This document shows positions 1-11,092 of a stretch of DNA of 39,888 bases, piece after piece. Below the pieces are notes generated by a model, which ran no database searches, was not told where the DNA came from, and was given only the letters and a program-made list of their open reading frames with translations. How positions within the stretch are numbered: the first letter of the stretch is position 1; each line of letters starts with the position of its first letter. The stretch lies in contig BBXU01002235.1 of the NCBI GenBank assembly GCA_001598975.1, positions 1 to 39,888 on the forward strand, written 5' to 3'. This DNA is from Parachlorella kessleri (Eukaryota; Chlorophyta; Trebouxiophyceae; Chlorellales; Chlorellaceae). A program made the position numbers and the translations under genes.

Positions 1-64
<64 letters not shown>
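1..64. repeat. (GT)n microsatellite
   Basis: An uninterrupted run of about 32 GT units opens the window. It is followed within a few bases by an (AG)n tract. Both lie upstream of the first recognisable helicase exon, so probably in an intron of that gene. Confidence 0.98.
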
Positions 65-66
<2 letters not shown>

Positions 67-67
67 T

Positions 68-72
<5 letters not shown>

Positions 73-112
<40 letters not shown>
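73..112. repeat. (AG)n microsatellite
   Basis: About 20 AG units directly after the GT repeat, separated by a short GTAGTGTAGT-like linker. On the minus strand it is a CT tract. Confidence 0.97.
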
Positions 113-115
<3 letters not shown>

Positions 116-398
116 ATGTATTGTCAGGGGGTTGACGCAATGTTGCTTGATATGCCTTGTGAGAGGTGGTCGAAGGGGTGAGAGGACGAGGGTGTGATGG
201 CTTTTTTCATCCACTGCTTAGGTGCTCCGAGGTGGCTGATTACCTGCTGGGCAGACGTGGCAGTCTTGCAGTTAAGGTGGGCTCGAGTTTGGTTCTTGGT
301 TTGCTGAGCGCTGGAACACAGCCACAACTCATCTAGTGAAGGGTACCCATGTCAGCAGAGTTGCTTTTTCAGCTAATTGTTGAAAAAAGTTCATGCAG

Positions 399-1159
399 GT
401 GGGCCGGTTGCGAGAGCTGCGGCCGGAGGGGGGTGCCCAAGCACTCCTGGAGATTAGCACTGTGGACGGATTTCAAGGAAGGGAGAAGGTGTGTCTGAGG
501 AGGAGAATGGCTGTCGCGGGTTGCTCTCTATACGTGCTGAGGTCAGGTGGCAGGTGGATGTGGCAAGTCATCCTAGGCGGCCAGTCTTTCTCAGCACCAG
601 CACTGATGTGGCCTGCGCTTCAGCAGGGAGGTGGCATCTGTTGGTCGGTCCCGAGGGTGCTTGATGGGGCCCCCCTGACGTAGTAGCCCACCATGCATGC
701 ATGGCCCCTGCCTATCTAGCCTGTGCCTGTCTGGCTGCGCCAACCCTCACAGCATGCAATCGCATGGTGCCCGCCTAAGTGTATATAACTAGGGTGCAGG
801 TAATGCGATCAGAGAGGAGGTACGGGTATACTGGGCTGCCAAGGGCTATGCAGTTATGCTCCGGGTCTTGCCTGAGATCTGAGCCAGTAGGTCTCTCCCC
901 GGGACAAGCTAAGGCCACTATATAGTGTGTACCTGCCTGCCAGGATGCCATCATCATCTCCATGGTGCGCTCGAACGAGACAGGCCAGGTGGGCTTCCTG
1001 GCTGACAGCCGCCGCATGAACGTGGCTGTCACCCGCGCCCGCCGCCATTGCGCGCTGGTCTGTGACACGGAGACGGTCTCGAAAGACCCCTTTCTCAAGC
1101 GCTTGGTGGACTACTTTGAGCAGCATGGGGAGTATGAGAGCGCTGAGGGGTATGGTTGA
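399..1159 (+). CDS. IGHMBP2: IGHMBP2/SMUBP-2-type SF1 helicase, C-terminal end (partial)
   Basis: Two exons are visible: 399-488 and 944-1159, joined in phase 0 (donor GTGTGT at 489, acceptor TGCCAG ending at 943). The joined product has [11 protein letters not shown] followed by [11 protein letters not shown], then [19 protein letters not shown]: motifs V and VI of UPF1-like superfamily 1 helicases, with the arginine finger in VAVTRAR. The order and wording match IGHMBP2 (SMUBP-2), an ATP-dependent 5'-3' RNA/DNA helicase linked to translation and tRNA/rRNA biology. The protein stops soon after [22 protein letters not shown], so the R3H and AN1 zinc-finger domains of the animal protein are absent, as in the fungal Hcs1 type. 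The rest of the helicase lies left of the window. The 455-nt intron contains a copy of a dispersed repeat. Confidence 0.9.
798..925 (+). repeat. Dispersed ~120-bp repeat, copy A
   Basis: Begins near GCAGGTAATGCGATCAGAG and ends near AGACAAGCTAAGGCCACT-like sequence; contains CCAGTAGGTCTCTCCCCG. Closely related copies lie at about 38055-38300, 38632-38740 and, more diverged, 19975-20135. This copy is inside the last helicase intron. I see no coding capacity shared by the copies; a MITE or SINE-like origin is an inference. Confidence 0.75.
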
Positions 1160-1305
1160 CCCGGTGAGTGGCTGTGCACCGTGGCGCGGTATGCTGTCCT
1201 GGCGTTGAGATAATAGAACCCTTTGGTGAGGGTCAGCTAGGCAGGTGCCACATAATTATCTGATTAGGATTAGAGCCTTGAGCAGTGATGCGCAGTAGGT
1301 GTCAC

Positions 1306-1374
1306 TGTAAGACAGCATTGCTTAGCGGTGCAGGCGCCTAGCAAGAGCTGCGTGCCCCTTCTTCACTTGTGTAA
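1306..1374 (+). terminator. Probable polyadenylation signals (TGTAA) of the helicase gene
   Basis: TGTAA occurs at 1306-1310 and again at 1370-1374, about 150-215 nt past the helicase stop codon. TGTAA is the usual poly(A) signal of chlorophyte algae. The stretch 1160-1740 otherwise holds only the two convergent 3' untranslated regions (helicase on plus, KDO-8-P synthase on minus). Confidence 0.5.
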
Positions 1375-1740
1375 TTAACATGGACCCTTAGTGCTCAGCT
1401 TAGTCTAACATCAGGTGGGGTAAAAGTGTTTAAGATAAGATAGCTACAAGGCAGGCCTACTATACATGACAGGATTGAGGGTTGTTGCAGCAAAAGGCTC
1501 AGCTCTAAGTAAGAAGTACCAGAGGCTGCACTGCAGCCTGCAAGGCGATAACAGGGCAAAAGAGGTGCATGACACTGCGCCTACCCACAACCAATGATGG
1601 CACAGTGTCCCATGCAGGCTGCAAAGTGGTTATTAGATGATTCACCCCTCGTCACTGGAGGCTATACCGCTCGCCGTCTCACAATATCATCTATACATGA
1701 TCTGCAAGCCTTGCGCCGTTTGCTCACATGTAGCACTGGC

Positions 1741-3852
<2,112 letters not shown>

Positions 3853-4068
3853 GGCAGCGCCGAGAACCCAGTAAGTAGTCAGGCTCCGATCGAGCAAGCT
3901 GCAACACCTGCGTTTTATTGAAGACCTGTTGCACCACCTCCTTGAAGTAGCCCAGCATGACGGCGCAGGGCGCAAACAAGGTGACCTGGGCAACTGGAAC
4001 CTCTGTCTAACCTACATCTGCAGTGATAACTTCTAGTTTCGCATACAACCTGGAGGTGTTTGCCTGCA
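3853..4068. promoter_or_regulatory. Putative bidirectional promoter, KDSA / D-cysteine desulfhydrase
   Basis: Only 216 bp separate the two divergent start codons, so both 5' untranslated regions and any core promoters must fit here unless an upstream non-coding exon exists. I see no clear TATA box. Co-regulation is an inference from geometry alone. Confidence 0.5.
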
Positions 4069-6020
4069 ATGAGATTTGTCCATGGCCATGGTCGCTTCAT
4101 CATTGGCTCGTTCGTGCCAAGACGTACGTATTTGCCCTGGCGCACCCACTTTGTCTCCCGCAGTCTCCTCGTTGCTTGCCAGCCTTCCACTGCAAGCCTT
4201 TTTGACCGGGAGTGGCTGCTCAAAGACCCTGCAGCACCGGTAAGGAGGACATTCTCCACGCATGTGCTCTTATGCTGGGTGGTTTGCAGGGAGTCTTTTC
4301 ACCACACAAGTCCATTAAAAGGGACCAGCCCACCTTCTCCGAGAATCGCTGGCGGCCCTTCCAAGCCGTGCAAAGCCCTTCCTCAACAGCCCGTGTTGCC
4401 CTCTGTTACAGATCAGCTGGGTGCGCGACGGGGCAGCCTCTATGGCACTTGTGAGGGATGACCTCACACACCCTCTACTTGGAGGGAACAAGTTCAGAAA
4501 GCTGGATGGGTGGGAGATTGCATAACAAGTGTTCAGTGGGCGCTGTGCAGCATTCTCTTGCATCTGGAATGATGAATCGTGCACACATTGTGTACACACG
4601 ATTTCAGCCAAATGGCCCACTGGTAGTTGCAGGCTTTGGCCTCAGCTGCAAAACGCTACAGATGTAGTCACTTGCGGGGGCCATCAAAGTGCACACATCA
4701 CTGCAGTTGCGGCTGTTTGTGCTGAGCATGGCCTAAGGGCGCACCTCCTGGTCCGTGGCGAAAGGCCTGAGGTGCCCACTGGGTGCGTTGAAAAAGAGGA
4801 TAGCTGTGCATATCCTGACAGCAATACACTTTGGTTGTCATTGTCCTGGCTTGAGCAAATCCCAAACCCTCTCAGATGTGGCTGCCGTTGGTTAGATGCC
4901 TCTCCTATTCATTCTTACTATTGTACCGGTCGCCCTGGAATGCAGGCACCACCTCTACACCCGCATGCTGGGCAATGTTGTATATGTCCGCCGGACAGAT
5001 TATGCTGATAGAAGCAAGATGCTCAGCAGCTATGCAAGCCAACTGGAGACCTGTGGTATGCGATCCAGGCTCGCAGGCGCCCAGCATACAGGGCGCATGC
5101 TGATGGTTTACTCCGTAGCCTTTTGGTGCCACTTAGTGACATGTCAGGCTACGTGCTTCTGCATCATGGTACCTGCTTGTCCCTATGCCTTTGAGGGCAC
5201 TCAGCAGCAAGATGGCTTGCACCATATCTCCATCTGCATCATGGTGCTCAGGAAGTTGCGATTTATTGACTGCCCTGCAGGTGACAAGCGAGTGGCCGTT
5301 GTACCCGAGGGCGCAGCTCAGCCAGAAGCACTGTTAGGCACTGCTCGCTTGGTGAAGTGGCTGGCAGAGGAGTCAGAGCTGTCCGGGCGGCGGTGTCACA
5401 TCTTTGTTGACAGTGGCACAGGCGCCACGGCCATAGGTGAGAGAATTACATTGCGTGGCTGAGGGCACAAGTGCATGTCACAATCCGCTGAGGCCAGCCA
5501 AACCGGTATGGTTGATTTTTCTCAAGGTGGCTGTCACCCGCTCTGGCATGCTGCAGGACTTGCCTTGGGTATTGCCCTACTTGGGCTGCCTTGGACGGTG
5601 AGCGGGATCATGCTGGCGGGCACGCCTGCCTACTACAGCAAGCAGCGAGAGACTTTGCTTGAAGGGTTTGCACAGATGTATCAACCAAGCAACGCTGGGG
5701 TCCTGCAGCACAAGTCGGCTGCAGTATTACAATGGGTACAGCGGCATAGCCCACGAAGGTTTGGAAAAGTCCTGCCTGGGGAGGTGGAGCGGTGTAGAGA
5801 GATTGCCAGTTGCACGGGGGTTCTTCTAGATCCTATTTGGACACTTGCAACTTGGGAAGCCACGGTGGCCTATGCCAAGCATGGCGCATCGTCTGCTATG
5901 GGTCAGAATCAACAAGGGCAAGAGCATGGTGGTGGTGATGATGTGCTGACTGTGATGCTACACACAGGGGGTATGCTGGGGCTCTGTGGTTTAGCCCAGC
6001 GGTTTCCAGACGAGTTTTGA
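4069..6020 (+). CDS. D-cysteine desulfhydrase 2-like PLP enzyme (ACC-deaminase family)
   Basis: Fold-type II PLP protein resembling Arabidopsis D-cysteine desulfhydrase 2 (At3g26115), which breaks D-cysteine to pyruvate, H2S and ammonia in mitochondria. Exons: 4069-4239, 4290-4367, 4412-4509, 4633-4782, 4946-5055, 5281-5436, 5557-6020; 408 residues. Landmarks: [21 protein letters not shown] with the presumed PLP lysine near residue 110, [59 protein letters not shown], and [18 protein letters not shown] at the end. The N-terminus [19 protein letters not shown] is arginine-rich and could be a mitochondrial presequence. The weakest parts are the start codon and the 44-nt intron 4368-4411; the phases need an intron there because 4290-4367 and 4412-4509 are in different frames. 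Assignment to this clade is firm; the actual substrate is inferred. Confidence 0.9.
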
Positions 6021-6034
6021 ACTGCAGGGCTGCC

Positions 6035-6039
6035 TGTAA
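6035..6039 (+). terminator. TGTAA poly(A) signal, D-cysteine desulfhydrase gene
   Basis: TGTAA lies only 15 nt after the stop codon and before the stop of the convergent RNF32-like gene at 6110, which would give a very short 3' untranslated region. Confidence 0.4.
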
Positions 6040-6109
6040 GTTGCTTCTCTGGCAAGAGCCACCTGGGGTTGCTCCCTCGAGAGGTGTATGTACGAGCTTG
6101 CAATGACCA

Positions 6110-7579
6110 TCACTCCAACTCAATGCGAAAATAGGCTGACCGGCAGCAAGGACACCGCGGGGCTGCATCGCTAGCAAGCTGGAAAGCTTCAAAAAGAGCC
6201 AAGCAGTCACTGTGAAAGATATGGGAGCAATCCAGCACGGCTATGATGGCACCTGCTGTTACGCTCTTGCTATGATTGCAGGGATGGCCATGCTTCCCTT
6301 TCTGACTGCACTCTGGGGCTGCAGAGCTGCGTTCCTGGCCAAGGTCCCTAGCTATCAGGCCCAAGCAGATGGCGCACTCAGGCTGGGAATCTCTGTTTAG
6401 GGCTGCTGCTGTGATTGCCTCCCAGTCTGCTGTGCTTGGGCCTCCACAAGTAGCGTCCCCTGCCCGGCATGACTTGCTCTTGCTCTGGCTGCTGGCTTCC
6501 CCTATGTGCACAGTCCTGGTTGGATCCTCTCGAGCACCGCTCCTGTCCGAGGCAGCAATGCTTGGCAGAGGTGGTGAGCTGTCTGCGCCTGGAAGCCGGC
6601 TGTAGATGGCCGCAGCTGCACTGGCAGTGGCATCCAGCTCCGCAAACAGAGAATCAACATCTAGGCTGGCGTTTTGCACCATGTTGACCAGCTCCTCCGT
6701 CCGGCGCTCCAACTTGCCAGCCACCCACCTGCGCCAAGCGAAGCTATGGCACAGTGGCCCTTTGCACAGTATTCCGTCCACAGACAGACCACCAAGCCTC
6801 CAGCAAGGGTTTGGTACGTCTTGGCTTGGGACATTGTCGCATGTGTTCTAATCCCAATGCGCTGGGGGTTGCTCCCTAGTGTAGCTGCCTCCTGCTGTTG
6901 CGTAACCAAGGTTTGCGCAAGGATGTGTTTCAAGCCCTGAGGGGTGACACGTTCCCAGCGTACCTCCGCCGCAGGGCCGGGTGCTCTGGAGGCACGAGCT
7001 CACGTATGGCTTGATACTGCTGCCTCGCCCTGTAGCCTCGGTAGGTTGCCTGTATCTGCACTGCGCATTGCTCCCTGTAAGCCCTGCAAAGGAAGAAGGC
7101 GACAGCTGGCTTGAGTATGCCCTGGAAGGTAAACTGTAGAGAAGGGTGGAACGAGAGGCAGTGCCTAGGCTTCTTGCATACCTGGCGCCATCTTCAATTC
7201 GTTTCTTCTGGTAGGCTTGGCAGCGGCAGAGCGGGCAACACCGCACCTGCGCATAGCGCTCGAAGCTGGCGAGGCAATGGGTGTGAAAAACATGGCTGCA
7301 GCTGAGCAGGACCTGTTGCTGGTCCTTGAAAGGTTGTAGGCAAATACTGCAGTCCTGCTGAGAGTCCCCACGTTTGAGGGACTGCTCGTGGGCGGCCTGC
7401 CACTGCTCTGGGGTTAGGTGCACAGGCCCAGCGACAAGCTTGAAGCGTTGTGCGAGTGTTGGGGCGGTGCTGAGCGGCTGTAGCTGCCGGCCCAGGTTTG
7501 TCGACACTAGCCGGCTGATGTGATCCTGGAGAGCCGCTGCATACAGGACGGTGGTCTTGGTGCTAGATCGGCTGGACAT
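6110..7579 (-). CDS. RNF32: RNF32-like protein: RING-H2, IQ motif, RING-H2
   Basis: Three exons, 7182-7579, 6964-7083, 6110-6728, give 378 residues (human RNF32 is about 360). Order: VLYAAALQDHI near residue 11 and TLAQRFKLV near 41; RING-H2 one at about 77-118 (CSIC, SCSHVFHTHC, CPLC); an IQ calmodulin-binding motif at about 140-160 (VQIQATYRGYRARQQY); a coiled stretch ending VDSLFAELD; then RING-H2 two near the C-terminus (CAIC, DCSHIFHSDC, CPCC). This arrangement is distinctive of RNF32, a presumed E3 ubiquitin ligase. The second RING has about 35 extra residues between its first two cysteine pairs, with additional Cys/His. The ATG at 7579 was chosen because the upstream in-frame extension has no family similarity, and it closes the phase with exon 2. 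The stop lies 89 bp from the stop of the plus-strand neighbour. Confidence 0.88.
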
Positions 7580-8160
7580 CAACACAGCGATGCCCTGAAG
7601 CTTCAATATAATATACAAAGCGTCTGAAACAATCATAGATGATGAACTAGCACGAAGTGATGCGGGGTGGAGGAAATGTAACCGCGCCATCTCAGGGCGC
7701 AAGCGCCACCCTTGATGTAAACGCAGCTCTAGGCATCTTTCCTCACTGACGTCTCTATCTATCCACACCTGGCTTATCTCTATCATAAGTGTTCCGGCCC
7801 GTCTTGGCTTCCATTAAGAGCTGGAGCACAAAGTGTGCTTGCACAGCTGCAGGGGTTTTACCTGGATACTGCCAGGAGGTATGCCCAACTATAACTGCGT
7901 CGTAGCCAAAAGCTTGATTGTTGAAAGTGGTGCATCACTGAGCAGAAAGTAAAGACGAGCATGAGAATGGAAGCGTATGTCATTCCCACCTACCCACCGC
8001 GCCAGTCAGGCTAGTAGAGGTGCAATACTAGCAGGCATTGCCTGGGGCACAGGCATTGCACGCACGAATCAAATAGCCACTCCGTGTCTACAGACAGGCA
8101 TTAAATGCCAGCAAACACCAAGCCGAAGACCAGGGCAGAGCAGCGGTAAGGGTGACACCC
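7580..8160. other. Intergenic: RNF32 5' flank and transporter 3' UTR
   Basis: No gene is seen in these 581 bp. It must hold the promoter of the RNF32-like gene and the 3' untranslated region of the minus-strand transporter, whose stop is at 8161. An open frame reaching 7786 is a chance upstream extension of RNF32 exon 1. Confidence 0.6.
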
Positions 8161-10781
8161 TTAGATAGCATTGCAGCCCCAGCATCCAGCAGCATCTCCA
8201 AACTGATGCCACTTCATAATCAAGTGGTACACTGAGGCCCAGATACCAATCAGACTCATGATGATACTGACAGGTATGATCCAAGTAACCAATGTGTACT
8301 CTAGCGCCGAGATGTTGTGTGCCTGCATCGTGTGCAAAGTGCCAGTTGACCCTGTACAACACAACCCTGCCATGCATACCCCTGTCACTGAGATGATTAA
8401 ACAATCCCTAACCTCCACATTTCAGTGACCGACACGCTGTAATGCCCAACGAACAACAGCAGTAGGCGGTTCCGCTCCACTGCTTCTTACCAGCAAGCTT
8501 ATACTGAAGAGGCATGGGAGTGTGTATGCCATAGGGACGTAGGCCACAGATGTTAGTAGCCCTGCACGCATCGTCGGATTGACCGGCAATGTGTGAGGTT
8601 CATACTGTCTTGAACACTGAACTGGGCAGCACTTGAACAGCCGGTCCCACCTGAAAGGCCCATGAAGGTATGGGGGAAAGTATTCGCGATAAGATAGCTA
8701 TATGTTACTACTAGTGAGCTTGCAAGGAGCCACAGCTCACGTGGGCGAATAGCCAAATCAGACTCTACACCCGAGGGGTCCATCACCTGAAGACAGGCAA
8801 AGCAAAGCAGTAGTACATATGCCCTGTATTGCTTGAAGCGCATTACAAGCTTGCAAAGCGAGTATGCGCCAAAACGCTGAAAACAGATGCGTGCATAGGA
8901 GGCCGGCGTCACAACCAACAGCCTCCCAGCGCACACCTGCTGCATCAAGTGCGGGAGCCATGGGATTAGGTCATGTGTCAGTATATTCAGCGTAGCCACA
9001 TATCTCAGCACCATGATGGCAAACATCAAGAAATTGATGGTTCTGCAGTTTGCAGCAAATCACCGTAAGCTGGGGCGGAAAGCAGAGTTATTTGTAAACA
9101 TCTCATGCCCTCCCTCGCTACAGGCGTGTCTGCGGTTGCATGCACACTTTATGTCCGCTGTCTTGCAAGTCATGTCAGCTTATTCCCTCACCTGGGCAAC
9201 AATTTGCTAGCATCAAAAGCGAAGGCAATGAAGCCCTTCACGTGGAGGGAGGGCACAGCCATGGAGGCCAGCCCGATAGCAGCATTCATGAGAAGTGTGA
9301 AGACCTGAGCAGTCGCTGTGCTATGCTGAAATGTTGCCGGGTGCTCCATGCTGGACATGTTCTCCAAAAAGTTGTGTTGCCCGAAGTAGTTGGCGCTGAT
9401 CATGCTGACCACTGCCATGGCATAGTCTGAAAGATACACTAGACCCCCCTCTGGGGTTGGTTCACCAGCCTTGGAGGCCTTCAAAAGCAGCAGCTCCGTG
9501 ATTGTTAGTGCTACAGCGCAGGTCGTCAGCGTAGGGATCACCACAGTCCCCAGCTTGGGATGGGCGCCAAGCTGCTGAATCTGCCCAAGCCCGAGAACTA
9601 CAAGGGCGAACACCATGCTGATCCAGGGTAGGCACACCCCGGTGGACGCAAACAAGCTGTACTGTAGGTAGCGCATGCCGCCCACGTGCGCCACAACCGG
9701 CAGCGCGACATTGATGGCCAGGGTAAAGCCATCAACAAGGCGCCTGCCAAAGCGGCCAAATGCCTCCTGCAAGTATATCAGGCCAGGTCAGACTGGGCAC
9801 TTGAAAGAAGACACCTTGTGCTTCACAAGCTAACAAGACACGCGGCGAACGAAACCTTCACACCTGGCCAACGTCTGCAAGCTTGACAATGCCCACGATC
9901 TCAGTATGCTGATAAAGCCGGTACCTGCAAGCACCCAGGAAGGCCCCTTCAACCTGGACAGCCTCTGGCACATATGCACGCGCTGTACGTACGCCCCACG
10001 TACATGAGCGCCGAGCAGTATACAGCGAATGCTGTTATGAAGAGCAGCAGCTTGCTGGCCACTCCAAATCCCAGGAAGGTGAAGCCAAATGGTAGCCAGC
10101 CCCTGCAAAGCAAGTGAGGTGGTTGCTTGGCCGCAATGGATTGCATGCATGCTGGGGTCCAATCCGCAAACTGCATAGCTTGGATCAGTAAAGTGTCCTA
10201 CCAGGAGACCTTGGGCAGCATCATAGCTGCAGTGTACAGCCATTCCTTCGTTTCCACCACATTAGGAAAATGTGGCCCTTCATCTACTACCTCAGCCTCT
10301 TGCGTTTCCTGCTGCCGCTCCAGCTCAACAAGTCCCTTCAAAAGAAAGACGCAGACTGTAAGCTTGCAATTATCACCGACATGTGCCCGTCTTTTAAAGC
10401 AATCACCAACGCAAAGGCACAGTCCAAGCCCCACCCCTTGCCTTGCGAGGCTGCAACGCCACAGAGAATGCCTGCAGCTTCCCAGTGAGGGACTTGTGAT
10501 GCGCATGGTTAGACGTCGGCCTTGACTGTCCTTGACCACCTGCGCTAACCAGTGAGCAGGGCATCTTATCTCAGAGTGGTGAGCTTTGCAGGATACCAGA
10601 CCACCCCAGCCAACGAGCCGGCACCGCTGTCAGCACTTCTGGGAATGCCTTGGCAGCAAACAGGCAAAAGTGTAGGCGGCACACCGTGAGGAAGTAGGCA
10701 GTCTGCCTCTGACAGGAGGCTTTGGGTGTCAGAGAACGTAGCAGAGTACTGTCGGAGGTTGTGATGGTCGAACCGCTCCAT
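8161..10781 (-). CDS. Amino acid/auxin permease (AAAP) family transporter
   Basis: Exons in transcript order: 10683-10781, 10202-10335, 9989-10102, 9864-9924, 9192-9766, 8937-9042, 8651-8786, 8161-8387; 483 residues, all GT-AG, phases closing. The product is strongly hydrophobic, with about nine to eleven membrane spans starting at PFGFTFLGFGVASKLLLF. Family pattern: a short first helix (LPKVSWGWLPFG), then KLADVGQEAFGRFGRRLV, equivalent to the (Y)xDLxxxAFGxxGR loop of AAAP proteins, and ANYFGQHNFLENMSSMEHP, equivalent to the FxGHxxLxEI...P motif. Expected role: proton-coupled amino-acid transport across the plasma or vacuolar membrane; substrate unknown. The first exon (MERFDHHNLRQYSATF..., acidic, with SLLSEAD) and its junction are the least certain. 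The N-terminus before the first helix is hydrophilic, as in many AAAP members. Confidence 0.75.
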
Positions 10782-11092
10782 TGACTGCTCTGCGCTACAT
10801 CGGTTCCAGCATCTGGTTAAAGAGTATGTTGGTCCGTTACAAAGTTCTATAGTATCTAGTAACGCCATCCTAGGCAGCGAAACGCACCTTTCAATCTCGC
10901 ACCGCCGCACGCGGAGCAAGAAGGGGGGTGTGCAAATTTGGTTCTTCTTCTCCTTCCTGTCACATGCATTTCCATCTTAAATTTGGTTCTGGTGCCCCCT
11001 GGCCAAGCCTTCCAGTTGCATTGGGGGACAAGACTGATCACTTCCAAAGTGATTGGGCTGCTCGTCAGCAAGGGTGCACAGCAGGCGCTGAT
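10782..11092. promoter_or_regulatory. Putative bidirectional promoter, AAAP transporter / AlgH-like gene
   Basis: About 311 bp between divergent start codons at 10781 (minus) and 11093 (plus). An open frame runs on the plus strand from 10928 into the first AlgH-like exon, so an N-terminal extension of that protein cannot be excluded. Confidence 0.4.

Noticed and set aside
6818..6936. A possible extra RNF32 exon (GLKHILAQTLVTQQQEAATL...).
   Set aside because: It cannot be entered in phase from the IQ exon without a stop. Splicing 6964 directly to 6728 gives PALRRRWVAGKLERR, which fits RNF32.
7580..7786. An N-terminal extension of the RNF32-like protein.
   Set aside because: The extension has no family similarity, whereas the ATG at 7579 lies directly before the conserved N-terminal segment.
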